A DNA stretch of 64,000 nt from Solimicrobium silvestre (GCF_002976435.1 NZ_PUGF01000019.1:33207-97206), one strand, 5' to 3'. Shown: positions 1 to 9,272, numbered from the stretch's first letter. Notes: generated from the letters alone by a model not told the origin. Program-made: numbers and translations.

Positions 1-835
1 TTTCTAATAAGACCGCGCTGGCACCGACTCGCAATGGAAATAACGCCAAACCACCTAAACCAAAGGTAAATGCCAACGGTGGTGTGCCGATGAAGATATC
101 ATCCGCGTTACTGCGCAAGGTTGAAACGGGAAAGCAATCGCAAATTGCCATCACATCGCGATGAAAATGCACGGTGGCTTTAGGTTTCCCGGTGGTGCCG
201 GATGTGAATCCGATCAAGCAAACGTCTTCCACGCTAGTTGCAAACGTGGTGAATTCGGTGGATTTTTTAGCCAGGAGCTCTTCCAACCCACCATCTTTAC
301 TATTCTGATCTAGTGCGCCGTAATAAATTATTTTTTGTAAAACAGGATGCTGTTCTTGTGCGCTCAGTAGTTCATCTTTTAAGTCAACGCTACACAAAGC
401 CGCGCTAATTTGCGCTTGCTCCAGCATCACGCCTAGTTCTCTGGAGCGTAACATCGGCATACTAGGTACGGCAATGCAACCCACCTGCCAAACCGCTAAA
501 ATACACGCCACCAACATTGGATTATTCGCCCCGCGCAATAGCACCCGATTACCCGGGATTAATTGCATTTGGTCACGCAGTACATGGCTGATTTGATTGA
601 CTTGCGCCTGAAGTTGCGCATAGCTTAGAGTGGCGTCGGCGCCAATTAACGCCGCTTTATCCGGGTGGAGAGCCACTTTACTTAATAGCTCTTGCGCACA
701 GTTTAATTGTGCTGGGTACTGTAAATGCGATAAATCAAACAGTAATTCAGGCCATTCTGACCGCGGCGGTAAATTTTCAGATGCAAAATTATCCCTGATT
801 ATATCCAGACCTTGATCCAATTTCACAGTACTCAT
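1..835 (-). CDS. AMP-dependent acyl-CoA ligase, N-terminal part (runs off window)
   Basis: The reverse strand from 835 reads open to the window edge, giving 278 residues that begin MSTVKLDQGLDI. The phosphate-binding signature of adenylate-forming enzymes, FTSGTTGKPK, lies near residue 210, preceded by the usual N-terminal segment that contains GNRVLLRGANNP. These enzymes activate a carboxylic acid as an acyl-AMP and transfer it to CoA. The general look is closest to benzoate- or aminobenzoate-CoA ligases, but the substrate cannot be fixed from this half. Roughly half of a usual 540-residue protein is present, and the truncation is only the window edge. The ATG follows a weak purine-rich GGAGAAGCT sequence. 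The family call is secure and the substrate is open. Confidence 0.85.
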   Translation of the reverse strand, partial: MSTVKLDQGLDIIRDNFASENLPPRSEWPELLFDLSHLQYPAQLNCAQELLSKVALHPDKAALIGADATLSYAQLQAQVNQISHVLRDQMQLIPGNRVLLRGANNPMLVACILAVWQVGCIAVPSMPMLRSRELGVMLEQAQISAALCSVDLKDELLSAQEQHPVLQKIIYYGALDQNSKDGGLEELLAKKSTEFTTFATSVEDVCLIGFTSGTTGKPKATVHFHRDVMAICDCFPVSTLRSNADDIFIGTPPLAFTFGLGGLALFPLRVGASAVLLE

Positions 836-931
836 AGCTTCTCCATACCTACGACGCTTAAGCCAGATTAAGCAAGAAAAATTACTTTAAACCTAAAATA
901 GTTTTCTGTAAAGGGAAGTTATCAAAAAATA

Positions 932-1357
932 TTATTTAGAATGACAAGCACACGCCTCGCCATGCGCAGCAGCAACTAACTCATGCAAAATACCGCATTC
1001 CAAGCCGAAATGCGTTGCATCGCAACGTGCCCGCAAAGTAGTTAATTGATTTTCCAGCGCCTGCATGCTAGCCAAACGTGCTCGAACCCGATTAATTTGC
1101 TGGTCAATCAAGCTATTAATATCGCCGCAATCATTACTTGGATGCGTCATAAACTCAACTAAGCGCGTAATTTCAGCCAGTGGCATATCCAAAGCACGGC
1201 AATGCCGGATAAAAGAAAGCCGCTCCAAATGCGCCTTGTTATAACTTCGATAGCCATTTGCCAAGCGCAAAGGCTCTGCTAACAACCCGGCTTTTTCATA
1301 GTAACGAATCGTTTCTACCTCAACTCCCGTGGCTTGCCCAAGCTCTCCGATACGCAT
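932..1357 (-). CDS. cadR: CadR, MerR-family Cd(II)/Pb(II)-responsive regulator
   Basis: This 141-residue protein opens with a MerR winged helix (MRIGELGQATGVEVETIRYYE), followed by a long dimerisation helix and a metal-binding C-terminus. Cys77 and Cys112 fall where CadR-type sensors bind cadmium. A third cysteine at 121 and a His/Cys tail (HGEACACHSK) complete the typical pattern. CadR-type proteins sit on an over-long promoter spacer and untwist it when Cd, Pb or Zn binds. The gene is divergent from the efflux ATPase cadA, with a promoter of exactly that type between them at 1405-1435. The assignment to the Cd/Pb/Zn subgroup rests on the cysteines and the partner gene. A ZntR-like specificity cannot be ruled out. 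Confidence 0.92.
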   Translation of the reverse strand: MRIGELGQATGVEVETIRYYEKAGLLAEPLRLANGYRSYNKAHLERLSFIRHCRALDMPLAEITRLVEFMTHPSNDCGDINSLIDQQINRVRARLASMQALENQLTTLRARCDATHFGLECGILHELVAAAHGEACACHSK

Positions 1358-1404
1358 TATTTTCTCCCAAGTTAAAAAATAACCAAGTAAGCATTATAAG
1401 CCAC

Positions 1405-1435
1405 TTGACCTTGTAGCTACTATAGGCTTTACATT
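1405..1435 (+). promoter_or_regulatory. MerR-type promoter of cadA
   Basis: The -35 TTGACC (1405-1410) and -10 TACATT (1430-1435) are separated by 19 bp, longer than the usual 17. The spacer holds an imperfect dyad with half-sites CCTTGTAG and CTATAGG. An over-long spacer with a central dyad is the hallmark of MerR-family activation. It lies between cadR and cadA and points toward cadA, with about 90 nt of leader. Confidence 0.82.
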
Positions 1436-1531
1436 GGCAGCTAGAAACAATATTGAACAGCCGCGAGAGCGTATTAGTTAATAAGTTTAAGCGTAAGCAG
1501 TAAATTTTCTCAACGGTTTATGGGGTAAAAA

Positions 1532-3838
1532 ATGGCGAACTATCTGCAAATAAAATCCAAACACAGCCACGGCAGCAACTGCAACCACGGTCACAGCCAC
1601 GACCATGGGCACGACCATAAACACGAAGAGAAGCAAGAGCACAAGCATGATCACGGCGCTCACGCTGGAAGAGCTTGCAGCGCTGGCGCTCCGGTGACAT
1701 TCACCGGCCTGGCCGCGCAGATCGCGGTCGATGGCGGCGTGCGCACCGCAATGCGTATCACGCAGATGGACTGCCCGACCGAAGAAGGATTAATCCGCAA
1801 AAAACTGGGCGGCATGGCGCAAGTCAAAAGCATGGAATTCAACCTGATGCAGCGCGTACTTACTGTAGTGCATGCACCCGAGGCACTGGACTCCGTTATT
1901 CAAGCAATACGTTCATTAGGTTTCGAACCGGAATTGCCCGGAGCCAGCGGCGAGTTGGCCGCCGAAGTGCAGGCACCGGCCAAAGCTTGGTGGCCGTTAG
2001 CATTGGCAGTAGTCGCTGCGATAGGTGCCGAGGCCAGCTCCTGGCTAGCTTGGCCCGCGGCGCTGGGTATTGCGCTGGCGTTGCTGGCAATTGGAGCATG
2101 CGGCCTGAGTACTTACAAAAAGGGCTGGATCGCACTACGCAATGGCAATCTGAATATTAATGCGTTGATGAGTATTGCTGTAACCGGTGCAGCGCTGATC
2201 GGTCAATGGCCGGAAGCAGCTATGGTCATGGTGTTATTCACGATTGCCGAATTGATTGAAGCCAAGTCGCTGGACCGCGCGCGCAATGCCATTAAAGGTT
2301 TAATGCAACTCACGCCTGAACGCGCCACGGTGCAGCAGGCCGACGGCAGTTGGAGCGACGTGGACGCCAAGAGCGTTACGCTAGGTAGTGTGGTGCGCAT
2401 CAAACCCGGTGAACGTATCGGGCTGGATGGCCAGATTGTGCAGGGCCGCTCAAGCATCAACCAGGCACCGATCACCGGAGAGAGTTTGCCGGTCGACAAG
2501 GCCGAAGGCGACGCAGTATTTGCGGGCACTATCAATGAATCTGGCTCATTCGACTACCGAGTCACGGCAGCAGCCAACGACAGTACCTTGGCACGCATCA
2601 TTCACGCAGTGGAAGAAGCGCAAGGCGCCAAAGCACCGACCCAGCGTTTCGTCGACCAGTTCTCACGGATCTACACGCCAACGGTATTTGGGCTGGCCGT
2701 ATTAGTCGCTGTGCTCCCACCGTTGCTGATAACCGGCGCGGGATGGCATGAATGGATATATAAAGCTCTGGTATTACTGGTGATCGCCTGCCCTTGTGCA
2801 TTGGTGATTTCAACACCGGTAACCATCGTTAGCGGTTTGGCTGCCGCAGCTCGACGCGGAATTTTGATCAAGGGCGGCGTCTACCTGGAAGATGGCCGCA
2901 AGCTCTCTTGGTTGGCGTTGGACAAAACCGGCACGATCACTCATGGCAAACCGATGCAGACTGATTTTGCTGTCATCGCCACTGATGTGTCAGCCGAAGA
3001 CAGCCAGCGCTGGGCCATGAGTTTGGCTGCACGTTCCGACCATCCTGTTTCTAAAGCCATTGCCAAGGCCAATATCGGTACGGCACCAGAGCAGGTCGAA
3101 GCATTTGAGGCGCTGTTAGGCCGCGGCGTGCGTGGCGTGATTAATGGCCGCAACTACTTCCTCGGCAACCACCACATGGTGGAAGAATTAGGTCGCTGTT
3201 CGCTTGAACTGGAAGCCCGCCTAGACGTCTTGGAGCGTCAGGGCAAGAGCGTAGTGCTACTAGTGGACGACAGCCATGTATTAGCGCTGTTCGCTGTAGC
3301 CGACACGGTGAAAGAAAGCAGCCGTGCGGCGATTGCCGAACTACACGCGTTAGGTATCAAGACCATGATGCTGACCGGCGACAACCCGCACACAGCCGAA
3401 GCGATTGCCGCGCAAGTCGGCATTGATGAGGCACGCGGCAACCAGTTACCTCAAGATAAACTGCAAGCCATCGAAGCACTGGCACGTAAAGGCGCCGTGG
3501 TCGGAATGGTAGGGGATGGCATTAACGATGCTCCTGCACTGGCGCGTGCCAACATCGGTTTCGCCATGGGCGCGATGGGCACCGATACGGCGATTGAGAC
3601 CGCCGATGTGGCACTGATGGACGACGACTTACGCAAAATCCCTGGCTTTGTAAGACTGTCGCGTGCTACGCATTCAATACTGATGCAGAACATCGCGCTG
3701 GCACTCGGCATCAAGCTGGTGTTTCTGGTACTGACTCTGACGGGCGCGGGCACCATGTGGATGGCGGTATTCGCCGACGTAGGCGCTAGCTTGCTAGTGA
3801 TCGGTAATGGACTACGCTTGATGCGGCATAAAGTTTAA
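1532..3838 (+). CDS. cadA: CadA/ZntA-type P1B ATPase, Cd/Pb/Zn efflux
   Basis: This 768-residue inner-membrane ATPase exports divalent soft metals from the cytosol. The N-terminus carries a histidine-rich stretch (about residues 11-46), followed by a ferredoxin-like HMA domain with the MDCPTEE metal motif at Cys81. The core contains TGES (315-318, actuator), the transmembrane CPC site (420-422), the phosphorylated Asp464 in DKTGT, a DHP nucleotide-binding motif and GDGIND (661-666). The CPC plus HMA/His-rich N-terminus fits the Zn/Cd/Pb subgroup rather than copper. It is transcribed divergently from cadR behind a MerR-type promoter. It ends in a strong hairpin terminator. A GGGGT sequence precedes the ATG. 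Metal preference among Cd, Pb and Zn is inferred from the family. Confidence 0.95.
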   Translation: MANYLQIKSKHSHGSNCNHGHSHDHGHDHKHEEKQEHKHDHGAHAGRACSAGAPVTFTGLAAQIAVDGGVRTAMRITQMDCPTEEGLIRKKLGGMAQVKSMEFNLMQRVLTVVHAPEALDSVIQAIRSLGFEPELPGASGELAAEVQAPAKAWWPLALAVVAAIGAEASSWLAWPAALGIALALLAIGACGLSTYKKGWIALRNGNLNINALMSIAVTGAALIGQWPEAAMVMVLFTIAELIEAKSLDRARNAIKGLMQLTPERATVQQADGSWSDVDAKSVTLGSVVRIKPGERIGLDGQIVQGRSSINQAPITGESLPVDKAEGDAVFAGTINESGSFDYRVTAAANDSTLARIIHAVEEAQGAKAPTQRFVDQFSRIYTPTVFGLAVLVAVLPPLLITGAGWHEWIYKALVLLVIACPCALVISTPVTIVSGLAAAARRGILIKGGVYLEDGRKLSWLALDKTGTITHGKPMQTDFAVIATDVSAEDSQRWAMSLAARSDHPVSKAIAKANIGTAPEQVEAFEALLGRGVRGVINGRNYFLGNHHMVEELGRCSLELEARLDVLERQGKSVVLLVDDSHVLALFAVADTVKESSRAAIAELHALGIKTMMLTGDNPHTAEAIAAQVGIDEARGNQLPQDKLQAIEALARKGAVVGMVGDGINDAPALARANIGFAMGAMGTDTAIETADVALMDDDLRKIPGFVRLSRATHSILMQNIALALGIKLVFLVLTLTGAGTMWMAVFADVGASLLVIGNGLRLMRHKV

Positions 3839-3893
3839 CTGTACTAACTTAAAAAACATCAACTGCGCTGCCGGACTTATTTGCAGACACCTG

Positions 3894-3927
3894 AATGGAA
3901 GTGCAATAAAACTGCACTTCCATTTTT
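3894..3927. terminator. Rho-independent terminator after cadA
   Basis: A perfect 12-bp inverted repeat (3894-3905 with 3913-3924) encloses a 7-nt loop and is followed by a short T run. It sits between convergent cadA and the SnoaL-like gene and could serve both. Confidence 0.88.
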
Positions 3928-3973
3928 ACATGTTACTGTTTTTGGCTCATGAGTTTGGCGGCACCGGCCTTGC

Positions 3974-4444
3974 TCATAGTGCCAATTCACTCAATTCCGG
4001 ATGTTCATCAGGACGGCGGCCAATCGGCCAAAAGAATTTGCGCTCAGATTCGCTGATCGGAAGATCATTAATACTTGCATGGCGGTGCGTCATGTAACCT
4101 TCCGCATTAAATTCCCAGTTTTCATTACCATAGGCACGAAACCATTGCCCGGCATCGTTATGATATTCATACGCGAACCGCACCGCAATGCGGTTGCCGC
4201 CATACGCCCACAACTCTTTGATTAACCTGTATTCCAGCTCCCTCCCCCACTTCCGCGTCAAGAATTGATGAACCTGTTCGCGCCCGACAGGGAAATCGGT
4301 TCGATTGCGCCAGCGCGTATCTTCCGTGTAGACAAATACCACCTTGTCCGGATCTCGGGTATTCCACGCATCTTCAGCCAAGCGTACTTTTTGAATTGCT
4401 GTTGCCTTGGTAAATGGCGGCACAGGTAGTTTGATAGTCATCAT
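3974..4444 (-). CDS. DUF1348 / SnoaL-like (NTF2-fold) protein
   Basis: This 156-residue cytosolic protein has the NTF2-like fold pattern of the DUF1348 group, with the segments [26 protein letters not shown] (shown here only as a family hallmark region, residues 22-47), FPVGREQV and the [19 protein letters not shown] region. It ends with a [13 protein letters not shown] tail. No catalytic role is established for this group. It is divergent from a TetR regulator, and two operator-like dyads lie between them, so it is probably a TetR target. AAGGGA lies just ahead of two consecutive ATG codons, so initiation at 4441 is equally possible. Confidence 0.8.
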   Translation of the reverse strand: MMTIKLPVPPFTKATAIQKVRLAEDAWNTRDPDKVVFVYTEDTRWRNRTDFPVGREQVHQFLTRKWGRELEYRLIKELWAYGGNRIAVRFAYEYHNDAGQWFRAYGNENWEFNAEGYMTHRHASINDLPISESERKFFWPIGRRPDEHPELSELAL

Positions 4445-4477
4445 AATTCCCTTAAATAGGTTACTGAAATAATTAAT

Positions 4478-4531
4478 AGACAGATCTGTCTGTTTTTAAG
4501 TATATACACGATGAACAGGTCTGTCTATAAT
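4478..4531. promoter_or_regulatory. Two TetR operator-like dyads and the tetR promoter
   Basis: Positions 4478-4491 form the perfect palindrome AGACAGATCTGTCT. A second, imperfect copy GAACAGGTCTGTCT lies at 4513-4526. The second copy abuts a consensus -10 TATAAT (4526-4531) for the TetR gene; the matching -35 is TATACA (4503-4508). Occupancy would block the promoter, which indicates autorepression and probably control of the divergent DUF1348 gene. This is inferred from position and symmetry. Confidence 0.78.
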
Positions 4532-4557
4532 ACGATTTTGCAAACTATGAATTCACC

Positions 4558-5109
4558 ATGTCACAACCATCGAACCCGCGCGAACGTATTCTGCTAACCG
4601 CTCATGACCTGTTTTATCGCGACGGCATTCGTGCAACCGGAATAGACCGGGTTATTGCAGAATCAGGCGTCGCCAAGGCCACCTTCTATAAATATTTCCC
4701 AAGTAAAAACGATCTCATTTATGAATTTCTGGAATATCGACATCAATATTGGATGACCTGGTTCGTTGATGCGCTACAGCGCCACGGCGACGAGCCCAAG
4801 GCGCTAACTCTGGCGATGGCAGAGTGGTTTGCGAATGCGGGTTTTCGCGGCTGCGCCTTCATTAATAGCGTTGCAGAATTAGGTGGAACGTTACCTGAGG
4901 TGCTGGAAATTTCACGACGTCATAAGCAAGAAATGACTGAAACTATTTCCAAACTTTTACCGCCATCCCGACACCGAAAACAGGATGCCGCCGCGTTAAG
5001 CCTGGCTGTAGATGGAGCCATTATTCGAGCACAGTGTGATCCAGAACCGGATGCTGCACTGGCATCGCTGGAATTAATCCGAAAATTATTGATGGCTACA
5101 CCAAAATAA
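4558..5109 (+). CDS. TetR/AcrR-family transcriptional regulator
   Basis: This 183-residue protein has a classic TetR N-terminal helix-turn-helix: RERILLTAHDLFYRDGIRAT, then IDRVIAESGVAKATFYKYF with the recognition helix near residues 37-43, then SKNDLI. The remaining helical domain is the ligand pocket and dimer interface and gives no ligand clue. The divergent neighbour is a SnoaL-like gene, and the shared intergenic region carries paired palindromes of the AGACAG/CTGTCT type common in this family. It is likely a local, self-regulating repressor. The effector is unknown. Confidence 0.88.
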   Translation: MSQPSNPRERILLTAHDLFYRDGIRATGIDRVIAESGVAKATFYKYFPSKNDLIYEFLEYRHQYWMTWFVDALQRHGDEPKALTLAMAEWFANAGFRGCAFINSVAELGGTLPEVLEISRRHKQEMTETISKLLPPSRHRKQDAAALSLAVDGAIIRAQCDPEPDAALASLELIRKLLMATPK

Positions 5110-5380
5110 TTCCATTTATTTCAACATGCCCTGGTATTTAAAAAAATATTGGGCGTGTATATAGCCCCCTCAGATCTACCCCAAATCTTAATTAATGCGC
5201 AGACAAATGCGCTATCGCTTACGTCCCTCCCACTCCACGATAATTGCAAAAAAGTCCTGATCGATCAAAGAGAATTGCACAACTTTGTGCTGCATTCTGC
5301 GCAGTGAAAATCGCAATACCGATCATGCAACAGCATCCTCTTTTCGGCAATAAATCAACTTAAATAGTTATTATATTTAA

Positions 5381-5409
5381 TTGACATTTTTAAATTAAAA
5401 TTGTATATA
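5381..5409 (+). promoter_or_regulatory. Near-consensus sigma-70 promoter of the permease operon
   Basis: TTGACA (5381-5386) and TATATA (5404-5409) are spaced by exactly 17 bp in a very AT-rich stretch. Transcription would begin near 5416, leaving a leader of about 138 nt before the ATG at 5554. This argues against translation from the upstream in-frame codon at 5419. The leader contains a short hairpin (GCGGCA with TGCCGC). The rest of 5110-5380 shows no gene. Confidence 0.72.
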
Positions 5410-5553
5410 CAGTAACTCTTGATAAGCGGCAGTCTGAGCAAAAGATTGCCGCATCAAACAGTGTGCCGTTCAGATCGCTTGAACAAAAGCCACCATAAGC
5501 TCGACACAGATCGGCAAATACGTCAGCAAATTAAATCAACAAGGAGATACCTC

Positions 5554-6924
5554 ATGCAAAAACAGACAATGGTCCGCGGATTAACCGCCCGGCATATCCG
5601 ATTTATAGCGCTGGGTTCAGCGATTGGTACCGGATTATTTTATGGCTCGGCAAGCGCAATTCAACTGGCCGGGCCGTCCGTGATACTGGCCTACCTGATC
5701 GGCGGCGTAGCCATTTACCTGATGATGCGCTCGCTCGGCGAAATGGCCGTGCACAATCCCATATCAGGCTCGTTCGGGCATTATGCCGGCCAATATCTGG
5801 GGCCGTTAGCGGGGTTTCTTACCGGCTGGACTTATGCACTTTCCATGATGTTCGTCTGTCTGGCCGATGTCACAGCGGTGGGCATTTATATGAGCTTTTG
5901 GTTTCCAGACGTGGCACGCTGGGTGTGGGTACTCAGCATTATTTTATTTGTCGGCGCACTGAATTTATGTAACGTGAAAGTGTTCGGCGAGATGGAGTTC
6001 TGGCTGACCTTAATCAAGGTCGGCGCAATTGTTGCCATGATCGCTGGCGGTGCAGCCATTATTATATTTGGACTGGGAAATACCCAGCCCGCTGGCGTTA
6101 GCCATCTTTGGCAAGATGGCGGATTTATGCCGAATGGAATAGGCGGCATGGTCGCGTCATTTACCATAGTAATGTTTGCGTTTGGCGGGGTTGAAATAAT
6201 CGGCATTTCTGCCGGAGAGGCACAAGACCCGCAAAAGAGCATTCCTAAAGCGATTAATGCGGTACCAGTTCGTATTCTGCTGTTTTATGTGCTGACTTTA
6301 TTCGTCTTAATGTCGATCTACCCTTGGCGACAAATAGGTAGCGAGGGAAGTCCTTTTGTGCAGATATTTGACAGCCTGAATATTACTTTTGCCGCAGCCA
6401 TGCTAAATTTTGTCGTGATTTCTGCCGCCATTTCCTCGATTAACAGCGATATCTTTGCCGCCGGTCGGATGCTGTATGGAATGGCATTGAAAGGTCAGGC
6501 ACCGGCCGGTTTTGCCCGTCTGTCTGCATCAGGCGTACCAACGTTGACGGTATTGGTAATGGGTGCAACGCTGTTATTTGGCGTCGTGCTTAACTATCTC
6601 ATGCCAGAAGATGTATTCCTGCTGTGCGCTTCCATTGTCACGTTTGCCTGTGTCTGGGTGTGGCTGGTTATTTTACTGTCGCAATTTTCCATGCGCATGA
6701 AAATGAGCAAAGAAGAAGTCGCCAATTTAAAATTCCCTGTCCTGTTTTGGCCCTACGGCCCAATAATCGCTACCGCATTTATGGTGTTTATTTTTGGCGT
6801 TCTCGGTTATTTCCCTAAAACACAACCAGCCTTAATAGTTGGTGTTGTTTGGCTCATCGTGCTGAGTATTGTTTATAAATTTTGGATGAAGCCATTCACG
6901 CCAAAAATTGAACAACAAAACTAG
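5554..6924 (+). CDS. Amino acid permease, APC superfamily (AAT family)
   Basis: This 456-residue protein of about 12 transmembrane helices begins [20 protein letters not shown] and reads straight into the AAT hallmark [16 protein letters not shown]. It also carries [16 protein letters not shown] and the PVRILLFY region. These are H+ symporters for amino acids such as proline, GABA or asparagine; the exact substrate is not readable. An in-frame extension to 5419 exists, but AAGGAG at 5541-5546 and the promoter at 5381-5409 favour 5554. It is followed by a PhyH dioxygenase and a porin on the same strand. This suggests uptake of an amino acid or derivative that is then hydroxylated. Confidence 0.9.
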   Translation: MQKQTMVRGLTARHIRFIALGSAIGTGLFYGSASAIQLAGPSVILAYLIGGVAIYLMMRSLGEMAVHNPISGSFGHYAGQYLGPLAGFLTGWTYALSMMFVCLADVTAVGIYMSFWFPDVARWVWVLSIILFVGALNLCNVKVFGEMEFWLTLIKVGAIVAMIAGGAAIIIFGLGNTQPAGVSHLWQDGGFMPNGIGGMVASFTIVMFAFGGVEIIGISAGEAQDPQKSIPKAINAVPVRILLFYVLTLFVLMSIYPWRQIGSEGSPFVQIFDSLNITFAAAMLNFVVISAAISSINSDIFAAGRMLYGMALKGQAPAGFARLSASGVPTLTVLVMGATLLFGVVLNYLMPEDVFLLCASIVTFACVWVWLVILLSQFSMRMKMSKEEVANLKFPVLFWPYGPIIATAFMVFIFGVLGYFPKTQPALIVGVVWLIVLSIVYKFWMKPFTPKIEQQN

Positions 6925-6940
6925 TTGCGTGTTTTTCTTT

Positions 6941-6968
6941 CGTTATTCCAGCCTATGCTGGAATAACG
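6941..6968. repeat. Intergenic perfect hairpin
   Basis: CGTTATTCCAGC (6941-6952) pairs perfectly with GCTGGAATAACG (6957-6968) around a 4-nt loop. No T run follows, so it is more likely an mRNA-stabilising or attenuating structure between permease and dioxygenase than a full terminator. Confidence 0.7.
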
Positions 6969-7006
6969 TTAACAGCGAAATGAAGTAACAAATGGGAGAA
7001 TCAACA

Positions 7007-7834
7007 ATGCAGAATCAGCCCTATGAATTTATTGTTCAACCAGAGATTATCGAATCATTTCAACGCGACGGCGCAGTATGTATCCGTCGCTTATTTACGC
7101 CGGATGAAGTTGCGCTGTTAGAAAGCGGGATTGAAGAAAATCTTCGTGCGCCGAGTACCCGATCCAAAATCGCTAGCAAAGCAGATGATCCTGGTCGTTT
7201 TTTTGAAGACTTCTCCAACTGGCAAGAAATCGACGCCTATCAACGCTTTATTGTGCATAGTCGTGTCGGCAGCGTGGCGGCCCAGCTCATGCAAAGTGAC
7301 ACGGCACGTTTGTATCACGATCATTTATTGGTCAAGGAACCCAACACCAGACAAAAAACTCCCTGGCATCAAGATCAACCTTATTACAACATTGAGGGTC
7401 GGCAGAATTGCAGTATGTGGATGCCGGTTGATCCAGTCACCAGAGAAGCAACGCTGGAATTTGTGGGCGGTTCACATTTGGGGCCTTGGCTGATGCCGCG
7501 CACTTTTTTAGATAATCAAGCCAAGTGGTTTCCCGAAGGAAGTCTGACGGCATTACCTGATATTGATGCCGATCGATCAGCCTGGAATATTTTAGGTTGG
7601 GCGCTGGAGCCATGTGACGCAGTGTTCTTTCATATGCTGACACTGCACGGCGCGAACGGTGTTGGTAGCGCACGGCGGCGGCGCGTTTTTTCGGTACGTT
7701 TTCTGGGCGATGACGTGCGCCATGCTCCACGCCAATGGAAAACTTCGCCTGAATTTCCTGGCTTGGCAGAAGCATTGCCAGCCGGAGCTGCAATGCAGCA
7801 TCCGCTATTTCCTCTGTTATGGCCGCGCAGATAA
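7007..7834 (+). CDS. Phytanoyl-CoA dioxygenase (PhyH) family Fe(II)/2-oxoglutarate oxygenase
   Basis: This 275-residue protein carries the metal triad of PhyH enzymes: an H-x-D in TPWHQDQPYY, a distal His in FFHMLTLHGANGV and the 2-oxoglutarate-binding Arg in RRRVFSVRFLGDD. Family members hydroxylate varied small molecules, including amino acid derivatives such as ectoine and proline, with 2-oxoglutarate and O2. GGGAGA at 6994-6999 is correctly spaced for the ATG at 7007 rather than the one at 6992. It lies between an amino acid permease and a porin, which suggests that its substrate is imported by the permease. It is not recognisably EctD, and the substrate is unknown. Confidence 0.85.
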   Translation: MQNQPYEFIVQPEIIESFQRDGAVCIRRLFTPDEVALLESGIEENLRAPSTRSKIASKADDPGRFFEDFSNWQEIDAYQRFIVHSRVGSVAAQLMQSDTARLYHDHLLVKEPNTRQKTPWHQDQPYYNIEGRQNCSMWMPVDPVTREATLEFVGGSHLGPWLMPRTFLDNQAKWFPEGSLTALPDIDADRSAWNILGWALEPCDAVFFHMLTLHGANGVGSARRRRVFSVRFLGDDVRHAPRQWKTSPEFPGLAEALPAGAAMQHPLFPLLWPRR

Positions 7835-7860
7835 ATCAATCCAATTGGAGACAAAACAAA

Positions 7861-8976
7861 ATGAAAAAATCATTATTTATGCTTGCAGCACTCGGCGCAC
7901 CTGAATTCGCTGAGGCGCAATCCAACGTTACTATTTACGGCATTGCCGATATGTCGATTAACCACTTCTCCGGCAGTAATGGCGGTTTACAAGAAAACAA
8001 CTCTGTGACACGTCTTGATTCAAACGCAGGCAACAATTTTGCTGGTAGTCGACTCGGCTTCAAAGGTCGTGAAGACTTGGGTGGCGGATTGAGTGCCGAC
8101 TTTAAACTGGAAATGGGCATTCAAATGGATACCGGCCGTTCTGAACAGGGTGGCCGACTGTTTGGCCGTGCCGCCAATATAGGCTTGAACACTGGCTACG
8201 GCTCACTACATCTAGGTCGTCAAGATACACCCGCATTTGACTTGCTCAACAGTTCTGATCCGATGGGAGTTGGCTTGGCAGGTACCACCGCCAATATTCA
8301 TATTGGCAATAAATCGGCCTTTCCAGTTGGTCAGCCAGGAGCTGCGCCACAACAGGGCTGGATTGGAATCGGCGCTATCCGAGCTAACAATAGTATTCGC
8401 TATGACACACCCAACTTCAATGGCTTCAGTGCCAGTGTTCTCTATGGCATGGGCGAAGTAGCTAGTTCAAGCAATGGCAATCTCGGTATTGTTGGCTTGA
8501 ATTATAAATCGCAGGCAATGACCATCGGCTATGTACATATTGATGATAATAGTGCTGGAGTAGTGACCGCTCAAACTGCAGACTTTAAACAAAAAAGCGA
8601 CGCACTGGCATTCACCTACGACTTTAAAATAGCCAAGCTATACACGCTGGCCGCAACCAAAAAAGCGGACTCGGCCGGTATTGAAGATAAAGCCAATTAC
8701 TATCTGCTCGGCATGAACGCGCCCATTACCAGCAGGGACCAAATCATGCTGAGCTGGAATCGCTCGGCTGGTCGCAATTCCAACGCAAACAGTGCCGATC
8801 AATTCAGCATAGGCTATTCACATGCGTTATCCAAACGGACTATTCTCTACACCTCGTTTTCCAAGATACTAAATAAAGGTAACGCCTCTTTTGGTATCGA
8901 CGGCTACGACGGACACGATGGCGCAAATTTTGACTATTCGAGGCTTTTCAACGCCGGAATTCTTCATTCCTTTTAA
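7861..8976 (+). CDS. Gram-negative porin (betaproteobacterial OmpC-like)
   Basis: This 371-residue outer-membrane protein starts MKKSLFMLAALG and has a signal peptide probably cut after AEAQ. The first strand, SNVTIYGIADMSI, is the standard start of Burkholderia/Neisseria-type trimeric porins. SRLGFKGREDLGGGLSADF and LGRQDTPAFD are also typical, and the protein ends in a C-terminal aromatic (HSF) as needed for BAM recognition. The signal peptide is slightly unusual (LGAPEFAEAQ). An in-frame extension to 7819 overlaps the preceding gene and has no ribosome site, whereas TTGGAG lies ahead of 7861. It is the last gene of the permease-PhyH-porin operon, 26 bp after PhyH, and would supply outer-membrane passage. 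Confidence 0.93.
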   Translation: MKKSLFMLAALGAPEFAEAQSNVTIYGIADMSINHFSGSNGGLQENNSVTRLDSNAGNNFAGSRLGFKGREDLGGGLSADFKLEMGIQMDTGRSEQGGRLFGRAANIGLNTGYGSLHLGRQDTPAFDLLNSSDPMGVGLAGTTANIHIGNKSAFPVGQPGAAPQQGWIGIGAIRANNSIRYDTPNFNGFSASVLYGMGEVASSSNGNLGIVGLNYKSQAMTIGYVHIDDNSAGVVTAQTADFKQKSDALAFTYDFKIAKLYTLAATKKADSAGIEDKANYYLLGMNAPITSRDQIMLSWNRSAGRNSNANSADQFSIGYSHALSKRTILYTSFSKILNKGNASFGIDGYDGHDGANFDYSRLFNAGILHSF

Positions 8977-8986
8977 TCTTGCACGT

Positions 8987-9019
8987 AGTTTGGGCTGATG
9001 CCGTTCATCAGCCCAAACT
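8987..9019 (+). terminator. Strong hairpin ending the porin operon
   Basis: A perfect 14-bp stem (8987-9000 with 9006-9019, AGTTTGGGCTGATG arm) has a 5-nt loop 10 nt after the porin stop. There is no T run, so termination may be weak or factor-assisted. The rest of 9020-9272 shows no gene. Confidence 0.65.
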
Positions 9020-9272
9020 TGACAATGATTCACGAGCGAACCTCCCACTCCCCCCCCAAATCTTCAACATTTTTGTTTCTGCTTTGTTTCTATCCGCAAA
9101 TAGAAACGCCAGGATACAAGAAGCCTCTTAGCAAGACACAAGCCAGCAACACAAACCCGTTTTAATACACTCACTGGCGTACATCGTGCATCGCCGAGTC
9201 GGTCTGCTGACATATCAGCCAGGCAAGGACAAAATTCGACTAAAAATGCACTTCATCTAACGAAAGAGTGAA

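Noticed and set aside
856..873. Short palindrome GCTTAA/TTAAGC upstream of the acyl-CoA ligase
   Set aside because: Six-bp arms of simple sequence are too weak to claim an operator.
5419..5553. Forty-five-residue extension of the amino acid permease
   Set aside because: It has no homology and lies in the leader directly after the promoter. AAGGAG supports 5554.
6941..6968. Hairpin considered as a Rho-independent terminator
   Set aside because: There is no T run after the stem on either strand, and the following gene appears to be in the same operon. It is kept only as a repeat.
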